Under the pieces are notes generated by a model, which had not been told where the DNA came from, searched no databases, and was given only the letters and a program-made list of their open reading frames with translations. Shown here piece by piece: positions 26,571 to 40,978 of a stretch of 64,000 nucleotides of DNA (its first letter is position 1; each line of letters starts with the position of its first letter). Source of the stretch: Anopheles merus. Taxonomy: Eukaryota; Arthropoda; Insecta; Diptera; Culicidae. The stretch spans positions 11,146,745 to 11,210,744 of the forward strand of contig NC_054084.1 in the NCBI RefSeq assembly GCF_017562075.2, in the 5' to 3' direction. The position numbers and the translations under genes are program-made.

Positions 26571-29500
26571 TAAAAGAATGAATGTTCTTTTTGCTCGCCA
26601 CTTCTTCTCTCTCCTTACCGTACACAATTATGCCTCAACGCTTCGATGCGTCATACGGAGTAGTATGTCTTGCCATTCTTAATCTGCACATGCTTGCCAT
26701 TTGCCAGCCCAAGAAGATGCTGGACGAAGGTAGAAGAATGTTTTATCTCAAATGCTTACAACGTACGGGTTTCATTTCGTTCATACAGCAAGAGAGGGTA
26801 AGTTAAATACGTCACCACATACCCTTGTGTAGAAAATGAAAACAAAGACAAAAATCGATCACATTTGTGAAGCAATTTTTGAAATTAAAAGCATCTCCGG
26901 ATTTGCTCACTTCTAGCAGAAAAATTAAAAACTTCACTTTGTCAAAGCTGTGGCTTTGCAACACTGTTCTTTTTTATTACCATTAGAGTTGATTGAAAGT
27001 GCTGTTGAACCATCCCCTTCTTAAACATGGGTGGATGAATTTTTCCATCTGCTTAGAACGAGGTTGACGACGATCACCCCACAATCCGTTCCGAAACCAC
27101 AGCACACACAACAAAAGATGGACGGGGAACAATTTTATAGGCAGCATAATACACATCCGTTTCCTTCGTTTTACGATGCAAAGAATGGTTCTGCAATATG
27201 CGTCATGGCAGAGGTCTTGAAATGTGCAAAAGAAAAAGGTTGTAAAAAAAACTTCCACCATCATTGAAGTTCTACACCACAATGGTACAGAAACGCTCAT
27301 TTGGTACGATGCCCTCAGGTACAATTGAACGGGAGAGTGTTACAACGACAAGATGGAAGGGAAAATCAGGAGTGCCATGTGTATAGCACCCCTCGGCGTT
27401 TATCAAATTGTAACTCCAGGTACGGTTCTTGCATGATGGCATGCAGAGAAAAGGTTCGTACTGATTTGACTTGAGAACCATTTATCAAGAGATCGTTATC
27501 ATTTAGGTGATAAGAACTTTTGGAAATAGAAGTCTCATTTTCTCATGCTAATATGACTAAAATAGATGGATAAGAAACACATTTAAAGGCACTTCGTCCT
27601 GGCAAACAGTAAAAACCCACTCATCACCTCTTTGCCTGTCATAAAACACATGTTTGCACATGTTTTAACAAAACGAAACCTATGAATTGTACAATTCCCA
27701 GTATAATTTCCCATTCTTTCCCTACGCCCCAAATTAGAACCAGCTGTTGGAAAGAAATTATTTTGCAAAAAAAACCCTCTGCACGAATAATGTTCCGCAT
27801 TACAGCAGCAATATAAAGAGATAAACTAACGCATTAGTATGCACTGTCCGTACAACGGGGACGCGCAGGAGAATAGATTTCCATACCCGAAACATAAGCG
27901 CGACGGGACGTGAACGCTCAAAAAAGAAAAACGAACGCTCAAAACTATTCATACTTTTCAACGGACATACGAACCCATCCGTCAGCAGTTCATTGCCACT
28001 AAGGGGGGATATCCCAAAGAGAGAAAAAAACAGTTGCATAAACTAAAGAAATATGTTGTCCAAAAACAGCAAACGTGAGATTACACTGGCCGGTGTCTAT
28101 CTGTGGCATGCGACAAACGAAAGCACTTGTAAGGCGGCGCTGGGGCCCAGCGGATGATGAAGCAGAGAGATTCGGACACCAAAATCACATCACGTCTCGA
28201 TATAGCTGCCCGACCCAAACGGTGCCGAATTAATAATCGAGCCGCAGCAGCGCAGCAGTTCGGCTTGTTTTTTTGTTTTAATTTGGCAAATCTGCTCAAC
28301 GAAACAATGCCAGTGGCCGCACCGCCGGGTGGTTTTAACATATTTTAACGTGCATATCATCCCTGCCGCGGCCCGAAACAAAGGACACAAACGGATGCTC
28401 TATCACATAGTACGTGTTCATATGTTTGCCATTATTTCTCCCCAACTTCTTTTTGGAAGCGCGACCCATAGTTTATTTTTATGTTAACATTTTTTAACGT
28501 CAACCCTTTCTTTAAGCAGTCTCCAAATCTAAAAATTAGGCCACCGACCTCTAATTAAATCTTCCCTATGCACACAAAACCACAAACAGCATATGCAACC
28601 GAACAGTGAGTGCATTCCCACGGCGCAACAGCACCACTGTTAAATAATCATACACACAGAGAACGACCGGGGCGACCCCCTAAGCGTGCATGCACATTTG
28701 CGCTTTTAGTCTCTTTAGGCATGTATGTGTGTGTGTACGTATTTAGCTCTGACTTCATTGTCCTATAATGTCACTCCAGTATGGGAGGAATTGGTTTGCA
28801 CGTTAAAAAAAAATTAAATGAAGCCCTACGGGAGAGCATAACTCTATCCCACATTTGCATTCCATTCCTTCACTTCACTATTGCTTTCTCATTCTTTCGT
28901 TAACTAACCCTTTCAAACAGGCATTGATCGTTACTTGTGCGCACACACACACACACACACAAAGCCACACTCGTATCACGCGCTAAAGGCAGGCTTAACC
29001 AATACAACAGCAAAATGACGACGCGACTTGCTCTCTGACTGACTGACTGATTGGAGAGTACATCCCACTTATGCAAATATCCAGAAATAAACCGCCGCGT
29101 CTTAAAGATTGCGCACCACCGCTTGGTGCTGGTTTTTGCTAGCGGAGGCAACGAGCCTGGTGACCAAAGCAGCCTTTCCGGTTTCTGCCGTTGGATGGAG
29201 GAAGGCAATACTACACACGCTCTCCCGCGTGTGTTTGGAGCGAGCGTACTCATTGCAGACTTTTTTGTAGGTTAATGTTGTTTTGCCGAGATGGGTTAAT
29301 AATATTTCTGATGATCAGGAAGAAGCAAAAAAACATTTCGCTCGTTCATTGATACTGATAATAAGCAAAAAAACAAGGCCTGTACAATCAAGGTAAGCAG
29401 CGGAGTTTCATGCGCGGAATGTTGCTTTTTATGGGATCTACTTCAAGGCCATGTGTGAAAATGTTTATTGCCGAACGATTGAGGTATCAAAAGAAATCTA

Positions 29501-32500
29501 AAAGCGTATATTCTGCAATTTTATACATGCGTAAGCGTATATTGGACCGCAAAAACATATTTTACTTCCTTCAGCAAGCTGATCGGTACACTTCAAGTGG
29601 CATTATAACGACAAAATACACATCCAGATACTGTTTTTGTCATTTTGTTTCCCTCAATTCCAACACAACCACCAAAGTTTTGACCCATAAATCAACAGCA
29701 ACCATGCAAAACGATATTAATGCTGGCTTAATATGTGCCGCACACAGGCACAGGCGTTTTCTCAGTTTATTCTCATTCTATACGTCAGTTAATGGGTAAA
29801 TAATTAGAACTATGTTCCGTTAGTGCGTAAAGCACCATATCCCACATTTCCTAACGCTACAACACACAGCGCAAACGAAAACCACGGGCGTACGAGCGTC
29901 GATGCGTTCTACCGACTACTTCTCCACACCATTTGCGGATAATTATGCATTCCCATATATGTGCGAATGGATGGGTACCGCTGCTTAGTGTGCGTGTGTG
30001 TCACCAGTCCCGCTTTACCCCTTTTTTAAGGGAAATCGAAAAAAACTCATGTGCATAACTGTGCCCCTGCTTTTCTCTCTCGCCTGGGGAGCTAAAACTG
30101 TTCCACGTTTCGGTCGTTCTTCCTGGTGCTGAGGCAATGCTCTTGGTGAACAATTATTTGCCACTGTTTTGTTTAAAGGCGGCACAGTTAAATAACACGC
30201 ATCATGCAACAAATAAGTGGTATGGTGAAAATGGCAAACATGTTGATGGTGGTTGATGAAGTTGTTCAAAAAAAAAAAAGCCCCACTATGAACCGAAACA
30301 AGTTACCATACAATGATTTAGAAAATGTTTATTTATATGTTTGTGTATCAAATCCACCCTTTTTCCCTGCAGTTGTGCTCACACCTCAAACATGTCTAAA
30401 CGCAACACTAACGATGAACGACAAAGCGGCACACACAATAGCACGTCGTGGCCCCTTTTCCTCCCTATCTCTCTTTCTTTCCCCGTGAGTTTTGTTTTCT
30501 AAACACATAAATGAAAACATTACTAATTTTCCGCTACTTTTTCGCAGCAGATAAAACGAATATCTGCGCCACAGTCGAAAGGTACACTGTTTTCATGAAA
30601 ATGTCATAATTAACACACGCTTCCACGAGAGACGCGTTGCCGCAACATTGCAACAACGATTGTCTGCTGCCTGTGCGTGTTGTTGATGCTGCAGTTTCGT
30701 GTGGAGGAGAGAGATGGGCAAGGCAACGCTGTCGAAGTGTTGAAAGTAGGGCTAAAGGAAGCAAATCACATTTATCACTCGTTGGTACACACACACACAA
30801 AAACAGAAACTGTTCCATTGTTTTCAAGCGCTTCCCCCCTCGTGCCAATGGCCACACAAACATAGGCGATAAAATGGTTAAATTTTATCACGTTGCTGCA
30901 ACTCCAGCAAGCCCAACTCTACTACAACACAGCCAGCAACAATGTTCTATATGTTCGCGCCTTCACACACATAAATTCTTCCGCTTCTTCGGTAGTTGTG
31001 CTCCACCTAATGGGAGAAGAATTCGGCCTTCGTGGTTTGGTTGGTTGGTGGCAGTGTTCGGTGTGTGTAATCCGGTTCGATTTATTGGTCACGTGTGTAC
31101 GTACAGAACTCAGACACCTCTTTCGTCATGGATCACACTATCGTCGGTACACCTCCTACTGTGTAACTCGGAGGTCGACTTGAAACAATCAAGTGGTTAA
31201 CACACACACATACTTGGTGATTGTGTAGCGACATTTGTGTTTCGCGTAATTAAAACGCTGATTATTTGAAAGAGGTAAATTCTGCATGCAGCAACTACTG
31301 GCAACGGCGGGCTTGTAACCCCACAAGGTGTTGATTTTTTTTCCAAAAACAAAAGTTCACACACACAGAACAACAACGTCAATGGTTGCCCTTTCGCGAA
31401 GCATGCTCACACAAAACATTACCACCCTCACGCCGCCCAAACTGTTGAGCTTGGTGACCAATTAGCGTTACATAGGGTGGTTACCAACACACACACACAC
31501 ACACACGCAAACGGAACGCGGTGCGCGCTCCCAACAAAGGCCAACAAAAGTGTGGCGTGTTTTGTAGCATTCTCCGATGGGCTGGCAAAGGAAAATGATG
31601 CAAAAGCCACCCAATGCACAACAATGCACACAGAACAAAGTGAAGCTCTCCCGCTGTCTCTCTCTCCGTCTCTGTCTCTCTCGAGGGCTGTGGACCTCGT
31701 ACGTACTAGTAAGTGCTCGGTATGTGTGGATTTAAAAAAAGGGCCCACAGAAGCAGCCATAATTCGTTTCAAATTATGGCTAGTGAACTGTTTTTTTTTC
31801 TTTCTCTTTCTTACGAAATGTCTTGAAGACAGGTGAGAAGAACAAATTATCTTCAACTAATTATGTCTCTTACGTACACGGCTTTGTTCGGTTTGCTGGT
31901 TTGCTGTTTTTGTTCTATTTTTTTTCTCCACCGAACATTGCTCAAAAGTCATTGACTCAAAAAAGGTTTATAAAATGCAACCAAACAAACAAAGAGTTGA
32001 GCTGATGCGATGAATCTCAAGCATAAACTTAATAAAAAGAGTACTTTTTGGATTCAAATACACTTCAAAACACACAAACACACACACACAAAAAATATAA
32101 ATGGTTACAACCATATATCACTAAAAGCTTATCTACATTCCACACCACCTTGCTGGATGTGAGACAAAGCATTGAAAGTGATCCAAAAACTTGCTCCAAA
32201 CATGCCACCAATTTTGGGGAAAATGAAACTGCCACTGTCAACAACATTGCCTATTTTCATTTTTTTGGTAGCAACTCCCCAACTTCAAGTATCGGGAGCA
32301 ACGTGAGCGTCCACCGGCCTCTGCTACGCTATCGAATTTTGTTGTTTTGTTCCGCGTTGGAATTCGGGTCACGGATCGATCACGTTTTTCACACCGATAA
32401 GCCACCCTCCTCCTCCTCCTCGTGTCTCGACGTCGGCATTCACACGCGCGCACGACCACTCTTATCACGCGACTTGTCGCACACAAGCGCGAACACAAGC

Positions 32501-35500
32501 CCGACCAAAAGCATACAACCGTGGAAAGGGGAGTGACAGAGAGCGAGAACAAGAAGTCGAGAAAATTGGGAAAAACTAGATAAAATGGAAAGTCGCCTAT
32601 GAAAGGCTCCCGAAAAAACAAACCCGGTCCCCATCAAATACAGCAATTATGGCACAACAATCGGGGCGGCAATCATAAAATAGGCGCTATTGGCCCAAGA
32701 AGAAGACGCTGATAGAGGAATTCCCCGATATGAGAAAACTGGAACAGTTTGAGCCAGCGTACCCCGGATGGAATGCATTTCTCCCAACAAAACAGACAAA
32801 TCACACACCTCTTTCTCGATGGCGCGTCTGATGTCGCTCGGTCAGGAAGGACGTCTATCGTCTGGGGCGCCACTTTTCACCCGTCATCATCTTCGGACAA
32901 TGTCCAAATGCATCTTCACACTTGCACACGCCGGCAGACTCCTCTCCACACGACAAATGTCAAATGGGAGAAGCGGCGAAGAGAGGTGCTGGTTAATGAC
33001 TGATGAAGTACTCCCCAAGTACGGCTGCGCTATTCGCGACATGATTCACTTTCTCCTTCCGCTGGGAGGAAGCATTTGACGATCACGCCAACTCGACACG
33101 GAACTCTGACGGATGTCGAGTGGACATCCGCTGACTTGCACAAGAAGCAAGACCCTATCATCCCAACCAACGGAGAGGAGACGATAGAGCAAAATACATC
33201 ACTTTAAAGTTGCCATTACCAAAGGCACCACCGTAGTACATTAGGGGGAGTGGCGGCGTCGTGTGTCTGTGTGTCTCTCTCCCATCGATAAAGGAGAAAG
33301 TTTTCTCCAGTTTTTAAAACGTCATCTCTATCGGCATTTTTTGTTTGTGGTTCTCTGCTTCCCACGAGGCGAGCATTCGAGTGGCTTAGAAATTCAGATG
33401 ACAGTTCTTTTCAGCTGACATTACCCGAATGTCCACAGAAACTTTGGATAACGTCTGCACAGGAAGAACTCATCTGGGCAGTGTCTGAGTGTCTTCTTCC
33501 AAAAGAGTTCCTTCAATATCGTTTCAAACATAGTCGTCAAATATATCTCAGCTTCCAATAGGAAGCGACCAAGTCATTCCCAACTTGTAGACACTTCCGA
33601 CATACACTAAAACTCAACTCGCGAAACTCTGCCGCCTGTCAACCGGCTTGATGGGCTTTTTTCTGAAATGATTTTCCGTTCCACATTTCAAACATCGTCC
33701 CCACTGATTGGCGGACCTATCAGAAGAGCTTAATGAACCGAACATCTAAACTCTCCACTCCTACCCTTCATTCCTTCCACCACCAGATGCCTACCACCGC
33801 CAGCGTAATGGAGTCATTTCTCCCTAACCCCACCGAATCAATCCTAATGGTGTTTAATCTTTATTTGCCGCGAAACAAGCCCGCCCGTTCCACCCCAATC
33901 CAAAGGGGGGCGCTGACGGTGGATGCTGCCACCAAAAAACCTCATCCCGGAAAACGTGGCGTCGTCTCATCCATTTCAGCTTTTATCAAATTCAATGATG
34001 ATGAATTACACACACCAGAGCCCACCGCACCCCGAGTGACATTACCAAGGCATCTTGGCGACGAATGGCATCTCTGTGTGTTTTTGTGTTGTTGAAAAAA
34101 AAACTGTACTGATGACCCCGTTTCCGAAGACGAAATAAAAAAAAAACTATAACCCAAGTTCCAACCAGTAACCCCGACGACAACGACGACGCCGGATGGA
34201 CTATCGCCAGCCACGACACAATACAATACAAAGGGCTATCGGGACGGAAATCTTTCTTACGCACGCACCACTCCTCAATGCCCTGTCCCCCTCCTTCTTC
34301 ATGTCCAAGATAACTAGTCTGCTTGGTTCTGGGCATTTTCCCACAGCGAAACCGATACAGGGCCGAACACAGGGCAGCGTTTTAACTCTATGCTCGCGCG
34401 TCACTCTGCCCTGGGGGCCCTGGGGGGTTTGTTGCATTATGTGCACGCAAGAATCAACACTTTGGAGTTTGCACAACTGTTCACAGTGCTGCACACACAC
34501 ACCACGAAGTTGTGAGTGATCTCAAGTGTACATGCTTTCAACTAGAAAGAAGCGGAGAGGGTCGTGTCGAGTACGCACAAACTGCTTGCCGATGACTCTG
34601 GGTCACCAATTTTCGTTCACATGATGGCCACAAAAGAGCACTGGCCTTACGGGGACTGGTCGGTTTTCGTCTCAAGAACGGGCACGATGCCACCACAAGG
34701 GAACACATTCATCATTGCTGTCTTTTTTAGTGTCGTGGTCATCTCGAACACGGTTTTGGCTGTGGTTGAGATGACTTCGCTCTAATTTACTATCAATGGT
34801 GTGAGTTCTTGCGAGCACAGCTCGATAAAACTGAGCCCCAGAAGAGGACGAAAGTAAACTGTCTCTTGTTGAGCGAGCATTGGAATTTCCAGAAACCATA
34901 CTGTGGCCAAAGATCTGCATAGGACTCGGCCTGTGACAGCTGATGATGATGAGTGTCTCCAGTGGTTTGTGGTTTCTGTTTGTCTTTCCACCAGCGAAGC
35001 TCGAAAGCATACAGAACACATAAAGAAACTTACTTTACGTTCGTACTATTAAAGTTTAAAGCCCCTTTACAAGTATTTCTTGCTCACACTGGAGGTGAGA
35101 TGAAATTGAAAGGAACGATCAGATCCATTTTGCAACGCTTTTAGTTTCATTCTTGTGTAGCAGCTTCCAATTTAAAACCAACCGCACAAAGGTAGCTCAC
35201 ACCTCTACACACCACACACGTGCGAAGAAAATCCACACAATCATTGTGTGAGCGTGTGTGGAAACTCCGCTTTGCCCAAGAGCTACCAAGCAGACACGCA
35301 TAATCATGCGTAGCTAAAAACATCAGCCGTACCGAAATTACCCTTTCAGCAGAAAGGGGGAAAACTTGAAAGGTAGAATCTAAGTATAGTTTTTATTGCT
35401 TTTAAATTAAACGCTACTTTCGATCAAGAATAGAAGCATTGCTCAACTATGAAATCGGTAATGCACGAATGGGGAAATTATAATCCAGTACTCTCTCGGG

Positions 35501-38500
35501 GCCTTTTGTACAACGACCACAGAGCCAGCTCCCAGTAGACGTAGTGAGTTTAACGCGCAATCACGATTACACAAACGATCATCTCGTGCATGACGACCAC
35601 ATCGAGCGCCCAAAGGATGCACACAGAAGAAAAGGCATTACGCCAAATACTATACAAAGGGGCGATGAAAAGCTCTCACCACAAAGGAAACTGACCAAAA
35701 CACGCCACGAACAAAAAAACGCGTACCATCTCGTTACTTAATCATTTTAACGCCGGCAACACTGGTTCTTATTATCGTCAATTCGGTTTCGGTCGCTTCC
35801 GAAAAATCGGAATCAAAAGTCCACCCAAAAAGCACTTTAGTGCCGCGTGTGTGTGCATCGTTATGCATCGTTATGTGGTGGATCGATTGCGAAAATAGAG
35901 CACCGACGTCCATCCAATTCGGGGGCCAACGCGTCCACAGTCGCGCTTTCGGCAAGGTGGCAAGTTACATTAATTACACACATCATAACTCTGTTTCGCT
36001 AATACTGTACATCACCCCCGTGGTGAGCGTGCTACATGGAGGAAAAGATCGAAAAAAAGAAGAAATCCGGACAAATACAATCATGCACCCCCTCCCCTAA
36101 ATTAGTGTGCTTGATGAACCTACCACTCAGTCATGGTTCAGATCTGATTTTAAATTGCGCACCACACTGGTGAATGCTGAGAGGATGGGTTTCACGTGTG
36201 TAGAGACAGAAAACACAGCCACCAGATGCCGATGAGCTCTTTATTCATCGTCGAGAAAATAACTATATTCAATTAGACTCGCGAAAAAAGCCTTCAAAAA
36301 TTTCCAGCGCACGAAAATGATAGAGATGTTTCGCGTTATTAGCATATGGGTAAGGATCGCGATCGCGTTGATCGCGTGCTTGTGCTTAAGGGGTGGGAAG
36401 GACTCAATTATATATTTTCAAATATTGCTTCATTCAGTCGGTTGAGTTAGTTGGCCAGAGCGATCAAATTAAAACAAATGGATCGCACTGCAGAGCGAAC
36501 ACACTACACGCGACATTGAGGCATAAAAAAGATACTTCCTAGCATCTACTTTACATTTGATGCCATCCCGCGTGCCAAGTGCTGCAAAAATGAGCTTTCG
36601 GTATCACAAATGATTCAAACCTGTCCACCGAAAACAGTCAGGTGAGCACATAAAATTTCACAAACGCGTCAAACGCCACCTACGCGGCAAGCGTAATGAG
36701 CGCACAAGCAAGCAGGGTGGAATTCCACCATCATTTCGTACGTCACCGCTCGTCGTCATTGCCAAAATCCAAGCTGCTAGTGATGCGGCTGCTGCTGCTA
36801 CTGACGAGGATGATCTCATGGGTCAATCATTCAACTCACAGTTGAGGCTGCGCGTGCTACACGTCATGGTATTTTAGGTGTTTTTTTCTCTCGAGTGATC
36901 GTTATCTCCACCGCAGTCGTCTGGAGGATGTTGGATGAAGCTATTATTCAATCGCAATTGATGTGCGATTTACTGCGTTTGCAGCAATAAAACGAGTTTT
37001 AACTGCTCATCATCGAAAGCCGGTCCGATAGCCGTGTGCTAACGCGCAGTGAGAAGTATGTAGTGGATGGTGCAAGTCGCGTGATCGATTCTCGACGAGA
37101 GGCACGAAAACAGGAACTTTCGATAAAACTAGTTTAGACAGCAACTTAACTCGTTTCAGTGATTCCTAAACAATATTTCAATGCTTTTTCAATGTCATGC
37201 AAAGTCAATTGAAATTACAACCAAACACAAAAGGAGGTTGTTTTTTATAATTGGCTTTCATCCTAATTTTAATTGATGGATCAACCACAACCAATTATTC
37301 AAGCAACACAACGGTGATATATCGATGTCGGCAGAAGTAACCAGTTTTCTACGATAATCAAACTTCCAAGTAATTTTCAATTTAATTGATTTAATTCCCG
37401 TTCTTGCCATGGCCGCTTCTTTCAGCCTTTTAAAAATGCTTAGCTAGAATAACTCACTCAATACTTCGAAATACTCACATTCACAACATCCGAAGAATCC
37501 GACGATAGGCGCTGCTTCACCGGAACACAGAACAGAGCCAGATTTGCTGTCCTCTTCTAGCCTTCGCACACGGGCGAAGAAGGGAGAATGGATCGCGCTA
37601 ACGGCGGGCGGGAGTGGCACTTTATATCCGGGACACACAGAGAGCTTTTCTTTTCTTCTTATTCTTCTTTTGCCCGCTTCTTCGGCCTTTGGACACACCA
37701 AACAATGCTCAGAGACGCAACTTTTGTTTCTCGGCACTTTTTTTTTTTGGAACTCACCCGCCACCCGGTTCGAACCCGTTGAAATCACAAAAATCTAATT
37801 AGATCGTATATGCCTCGACCGCAGTACTCACTTTGTACGGCGGGGTTTTTTTTTTCTCGCGTTTGATTGGCTTCTGCTTCACGGCTAAAAGGGTTGCATT
37901 TGTTTCACTGCTTCTTTTCTCTATTATTCACTTCAGGATCGATCACTTCAACTCGCGCTTCTGTTGCACTCGCGCGATACGCTTTGCTTCCCTCTTGCTC
38001 TCTCTCTCTCTCGTTCCGTTTCGTTGGTGTCGTCGTGTCGTTGTCGTTTGATAGTTGCATACGGAAGCTTGCACTTTCGCATGCCTCTCCCGTGCACTTT
38101 TCTACGTACGCACGCCTGTAATCTGTGTATGTGCGTGTGTGCGCGTAGAATAAAACACTGAACCTTCTTCCTGCGCCAAAACCTTCACAAACCGGGTGCG
38201 AAAAGGCGGAAAAGATCGTGTTTAATAAAAAACATACACTTCACGTCACTGCTCTTTCTCTCACTCTCTCCTTTCAGTATGAGATCACCACGAAAACGCT
38301 TGGGTCGTGAAATTTGCTTTAAAACATTCTTCGACCCCTTTAAGAAGCTTGGCTCACTTGAATTCTGGATGCTTTCACTGCATTTCTTCTATCAATTCAC
38401 CACAGCCGTAACTTGTTGCTTCTCCTTCGGCAGTGTGTCAAGCTGGTATGAAGGAATTCTCTTTAGCACAGCATAACCGACGTGATGCGTGTATGTGCGG

Positions 38501-39200
38501 TGTTTGGGGGATTCTTTACGAAAAGGCACAGAATATGCATCACTTAATTCACATCCACTTTTCTTCTGAAAAAACATCCACTCACTATAGAAAACACATC
38601 AATAAGCCACACAGTATTGTTCGCCACCACACAACCGCGTTCGGTGTAGGGGACGCTTGATTTCGTACCGAGAGAGAAAAAAAACTCCAACGCTAACCAG
38701 CCAGGGCCATCCACTCAACTGAACGTTTCGAACTGAAGTGAGAACGGTAAGCAACGCTCGCTGTGTACGCGCAATGTTGCAAAAAGAAACGGGCTGCTAC
38801 ATATGCCGCGCGCACCAGACCGGTTGACGTTCAATAACCGCGGCCATGTTTGATAGTTGATTTCGGTTGGTTGTGGAGTAGCGACACCCTGTGCAGGAAA
38901 GCACTTCAATTTTACTGCAATACTGGTTTTCTCGACATTTTGTAAGCCAAAACTCATTCACAATTTAAATTAACAAAAATCCATAAAGTTGTGCGTAAAA
39001 AATCAACTTCCAGGAAATTACACGAGCACATCCAATTTTCTCTTGCAAGTGCTTCCTGTTGCTACAACTCGAACTTTATTACATTCTTCGATTGCTTAAC
39101 ATGCACTTTTTGCTCAATTATTTCTGCTTTGCTCTAAAAGTGTTTTAAAAATGGTAAATAGCTCAAGTTGCATGCAAGTTTTGTTGTTTGTCACTTTCGG
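26571..39200. other. Non-coding block, 26.6-39.2 kb
   Basis: No supported coding exon in about 12.6 kb. It contains CA/GT runs (near 28943, 31489 and 32072) and CT-rich runs near 31666 and 38000. The stretch 36.1-37.4 kb lacks even moderate open frames and includes GC/AT-alternating words such as GATCGCGATCGCG near 36358, plausible as regulatory DNA but unproven. On the minus strand three GTGAGT donor matches cluster at about 37470, 37757 and 37829. They could mark alternative non-coding first exons of a long minus-strand gene, but no acceptor or coding support is visible. Confidence 0.4.
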
Positions 39201-39209
39201 CAGTTTCAG

Positions 39210-39217
39210 CTGTCAAA
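39210..39217 (+). promoter_or_regulatory. CTGTCAAA promoter-proximal motif upstream of fuzzy
   Basis: CTGTCAAA lies about 150 bp before the fuzzy start codon, in a region expected to hold its promoter. The same word or its complement recurs near the likely starts of five other transcription units in this window. Its role is inferred from this recurrence only. Confidence 0.4.
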
Positions 39218-39369
39218 CGGCACATAATGATCGTACCTCTCCTTCGAGCTTTCACAGTCGGGTTGTTTATGTTTACAAACGTCATCAGTTATTATTTATT
39301 TATTTTTTATTTCAAATCCTTTTTTTTTATTACCGGAAAAAATATTCTTCAAAGTTAACATAAAACACC

Positions 39370-40978
39370 ATGTCTATTCACTTAATGTGCCTTACCTCGG
39401 ATGGTGGTGTGCCGATTTACTCAAAGAAAAGAGGTGACAGCGAAACCGTACGTTCAAACCAGGAAGCGATCAACCAACCCGCCGATCATCATCGATCTAA
39501 TACAAAGATTTACTTAATCCACAGCTTCCCTTTTCCACGATTGCCTCGCTGAATGGCGTTCACATGTTCTGCAAATCGCAAGGTGTAGATCTACCGATCA
39601 CCTACCTCGAGGACAGCATGATCATGTGGAAAGAGTTCGAGGGTACGATCGTCATGATCGGCATTGCGAGGGACATTACCGAGAAGACGCTTCGCCATCT
39701 GCTGGATTACTCCTACCAGGCGATGGTGTTTTGCGTCGGCATACAGTCGATCAAGAAGATTAAGAACATCGATCGGTTCAAGCGGGAGCTTAAAAACTAC
39801 TACCCACTGATCGACCAGCTGCTGGAGGTGGTCGAGAGCGATCTCTTCCGGTACGTCGACTGCATCCTGTGCTCCGAAAGCATGGGCATGCTGACGAAGC
39901 TGAACGAGTTCAGCGTGCAGATCGGTTCGCCCTTCTGTGCGATCATGGTGCGGCAGCGGATCGCCTGCGGTACCGAGGGCTGGTGGGATTTGGACGTGAT
40001 CGATCGGAAGCTGCTGATGCTGCTGTTGAACGCGTCCAGCACGATCCAGCAGGATGTGCCCGTCTATTTGCCCAAAAAGTCGCCCAGCATTGCGTACCGC
40101 TTCATCAGCATTCCACTGACGCAGGGTGTCAGCATCTGTGCGCTGTGCGGTGCCGAACCGAAGTACGATGTGCTGCAGGGGATGAGCCAGCAATTTTGGA
40201 TGAGTGAACTGGACGTGCTGATTGCGGCGGAACAAAAGTATCCGAAAAGTTTCCCCGCAAGCGTTGAGCTGGATGCGCACATTTTGGGCTTTTTGTTGCT
40301 GAATCGCGAGCACGCCAAGTATGTGATGTCGCGGGGCGGCGTACCGGCACTAAACAATGCCCCAGGGGGTAAGGCGCGATCGGGTACCATCTCTGGCGGC
40401 TCATCGGCCCACCGGTTGGACATACTGCGATCGTTCTTTCATCAGTCGGTTGATGTAATGGAGGATACGCTGCGAGAAGGCGATCGGGTGATGAATCTCG
40501 AGCAGTACTGGTGCTCCGACTACCACAAATGTCACGCACTGATCGAAGGCAGCAACGTCCTGTGCGTGCTGTACACGTCCGCCATACCGACGCACATTAT
40601 GAGGTAAATTTTGAATGGTAAATTTGGTTTTGGATGGTATTCCTCTTATTGAACAAACGCAGCCGAATTAATTATTAAAATAGTTAGTTAAAATTGTATA
40701 TTTTATTATCGTCGGTTACACGGATAGCAAATCCAAATGTCTATTTAGTGTATGTGTGTCTTTCCTCGCCTGTCCTGGAATAATAAGAAAGGATACGCAA
40801 CACGTACAGGCCTGTAGCCTAATGTAGACACTTGATCGATTCTCTACGCATGGTTTTTTCCCTCTCTGCTCATCTCCTAATCCTTTCCTTTGCCTTTCTT
40901 CTCTTCCTTTGGTTAAATAGGATAGTAACACAAAAAACACTGAACACGTTGATATCGGATAAGGATGTGTGCTGGTAG
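39370..40978 (+). CDS. fy: Fuzzy homologue, planar cell polarity effector (3 exons)
   Basis: Encodes about 404 residues from exons 39370-39447, 39525-40603 and 40921-40978, all with GT..AG introns (77 and 317 nt) and a continuous frame. The first exon gives MSIHLMCLTSDGGVPIYSKK, matching the N-terminal longin-like start of FUZ. Exon 2 continues with LPFSTIASLNGVHMF, a strongly conserved FUZ segment, then EGWWDLD and DVPVYLPKKSPS. The 18-residue last exon (IVTQKTLNTLISDKDVCW) supplies the conserved C-terminal helix; without it exon 2 would stop after PTHIM-R. In flies fuzzy acts with inturned and fritz in planar polarity, and in vertebrates this CPLANE complex acts as a Rab23 exchange factor for ciliogenesis. 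The start has a good ACACCATGT context. AATAAA signals lie at 41317-41322 and 41334-41339. The gene converges with the downstream transporter. Confidence 0.92.

Noticed and set aside
26582..26806. 74-codon plus-strand frame ending near AGG|GTAAGT at 26798
   Set aside because: No acceptor-linked partner exon, no domain, opposite strand to the inferred long intron.
37760..37790. GGTTCGAACCC, a tRNA B-box look-alike
   Set aside because: No A box, acceptor stem or anticodon arm can be drawn; the upstream sequence is a T run.
39591..40313. 240-codon minus-strand frame inside fuzzy; similarly 52079-52840 inside the FASTK-like gene
   Set aside because: Shadows of real coding exons on the other strand.
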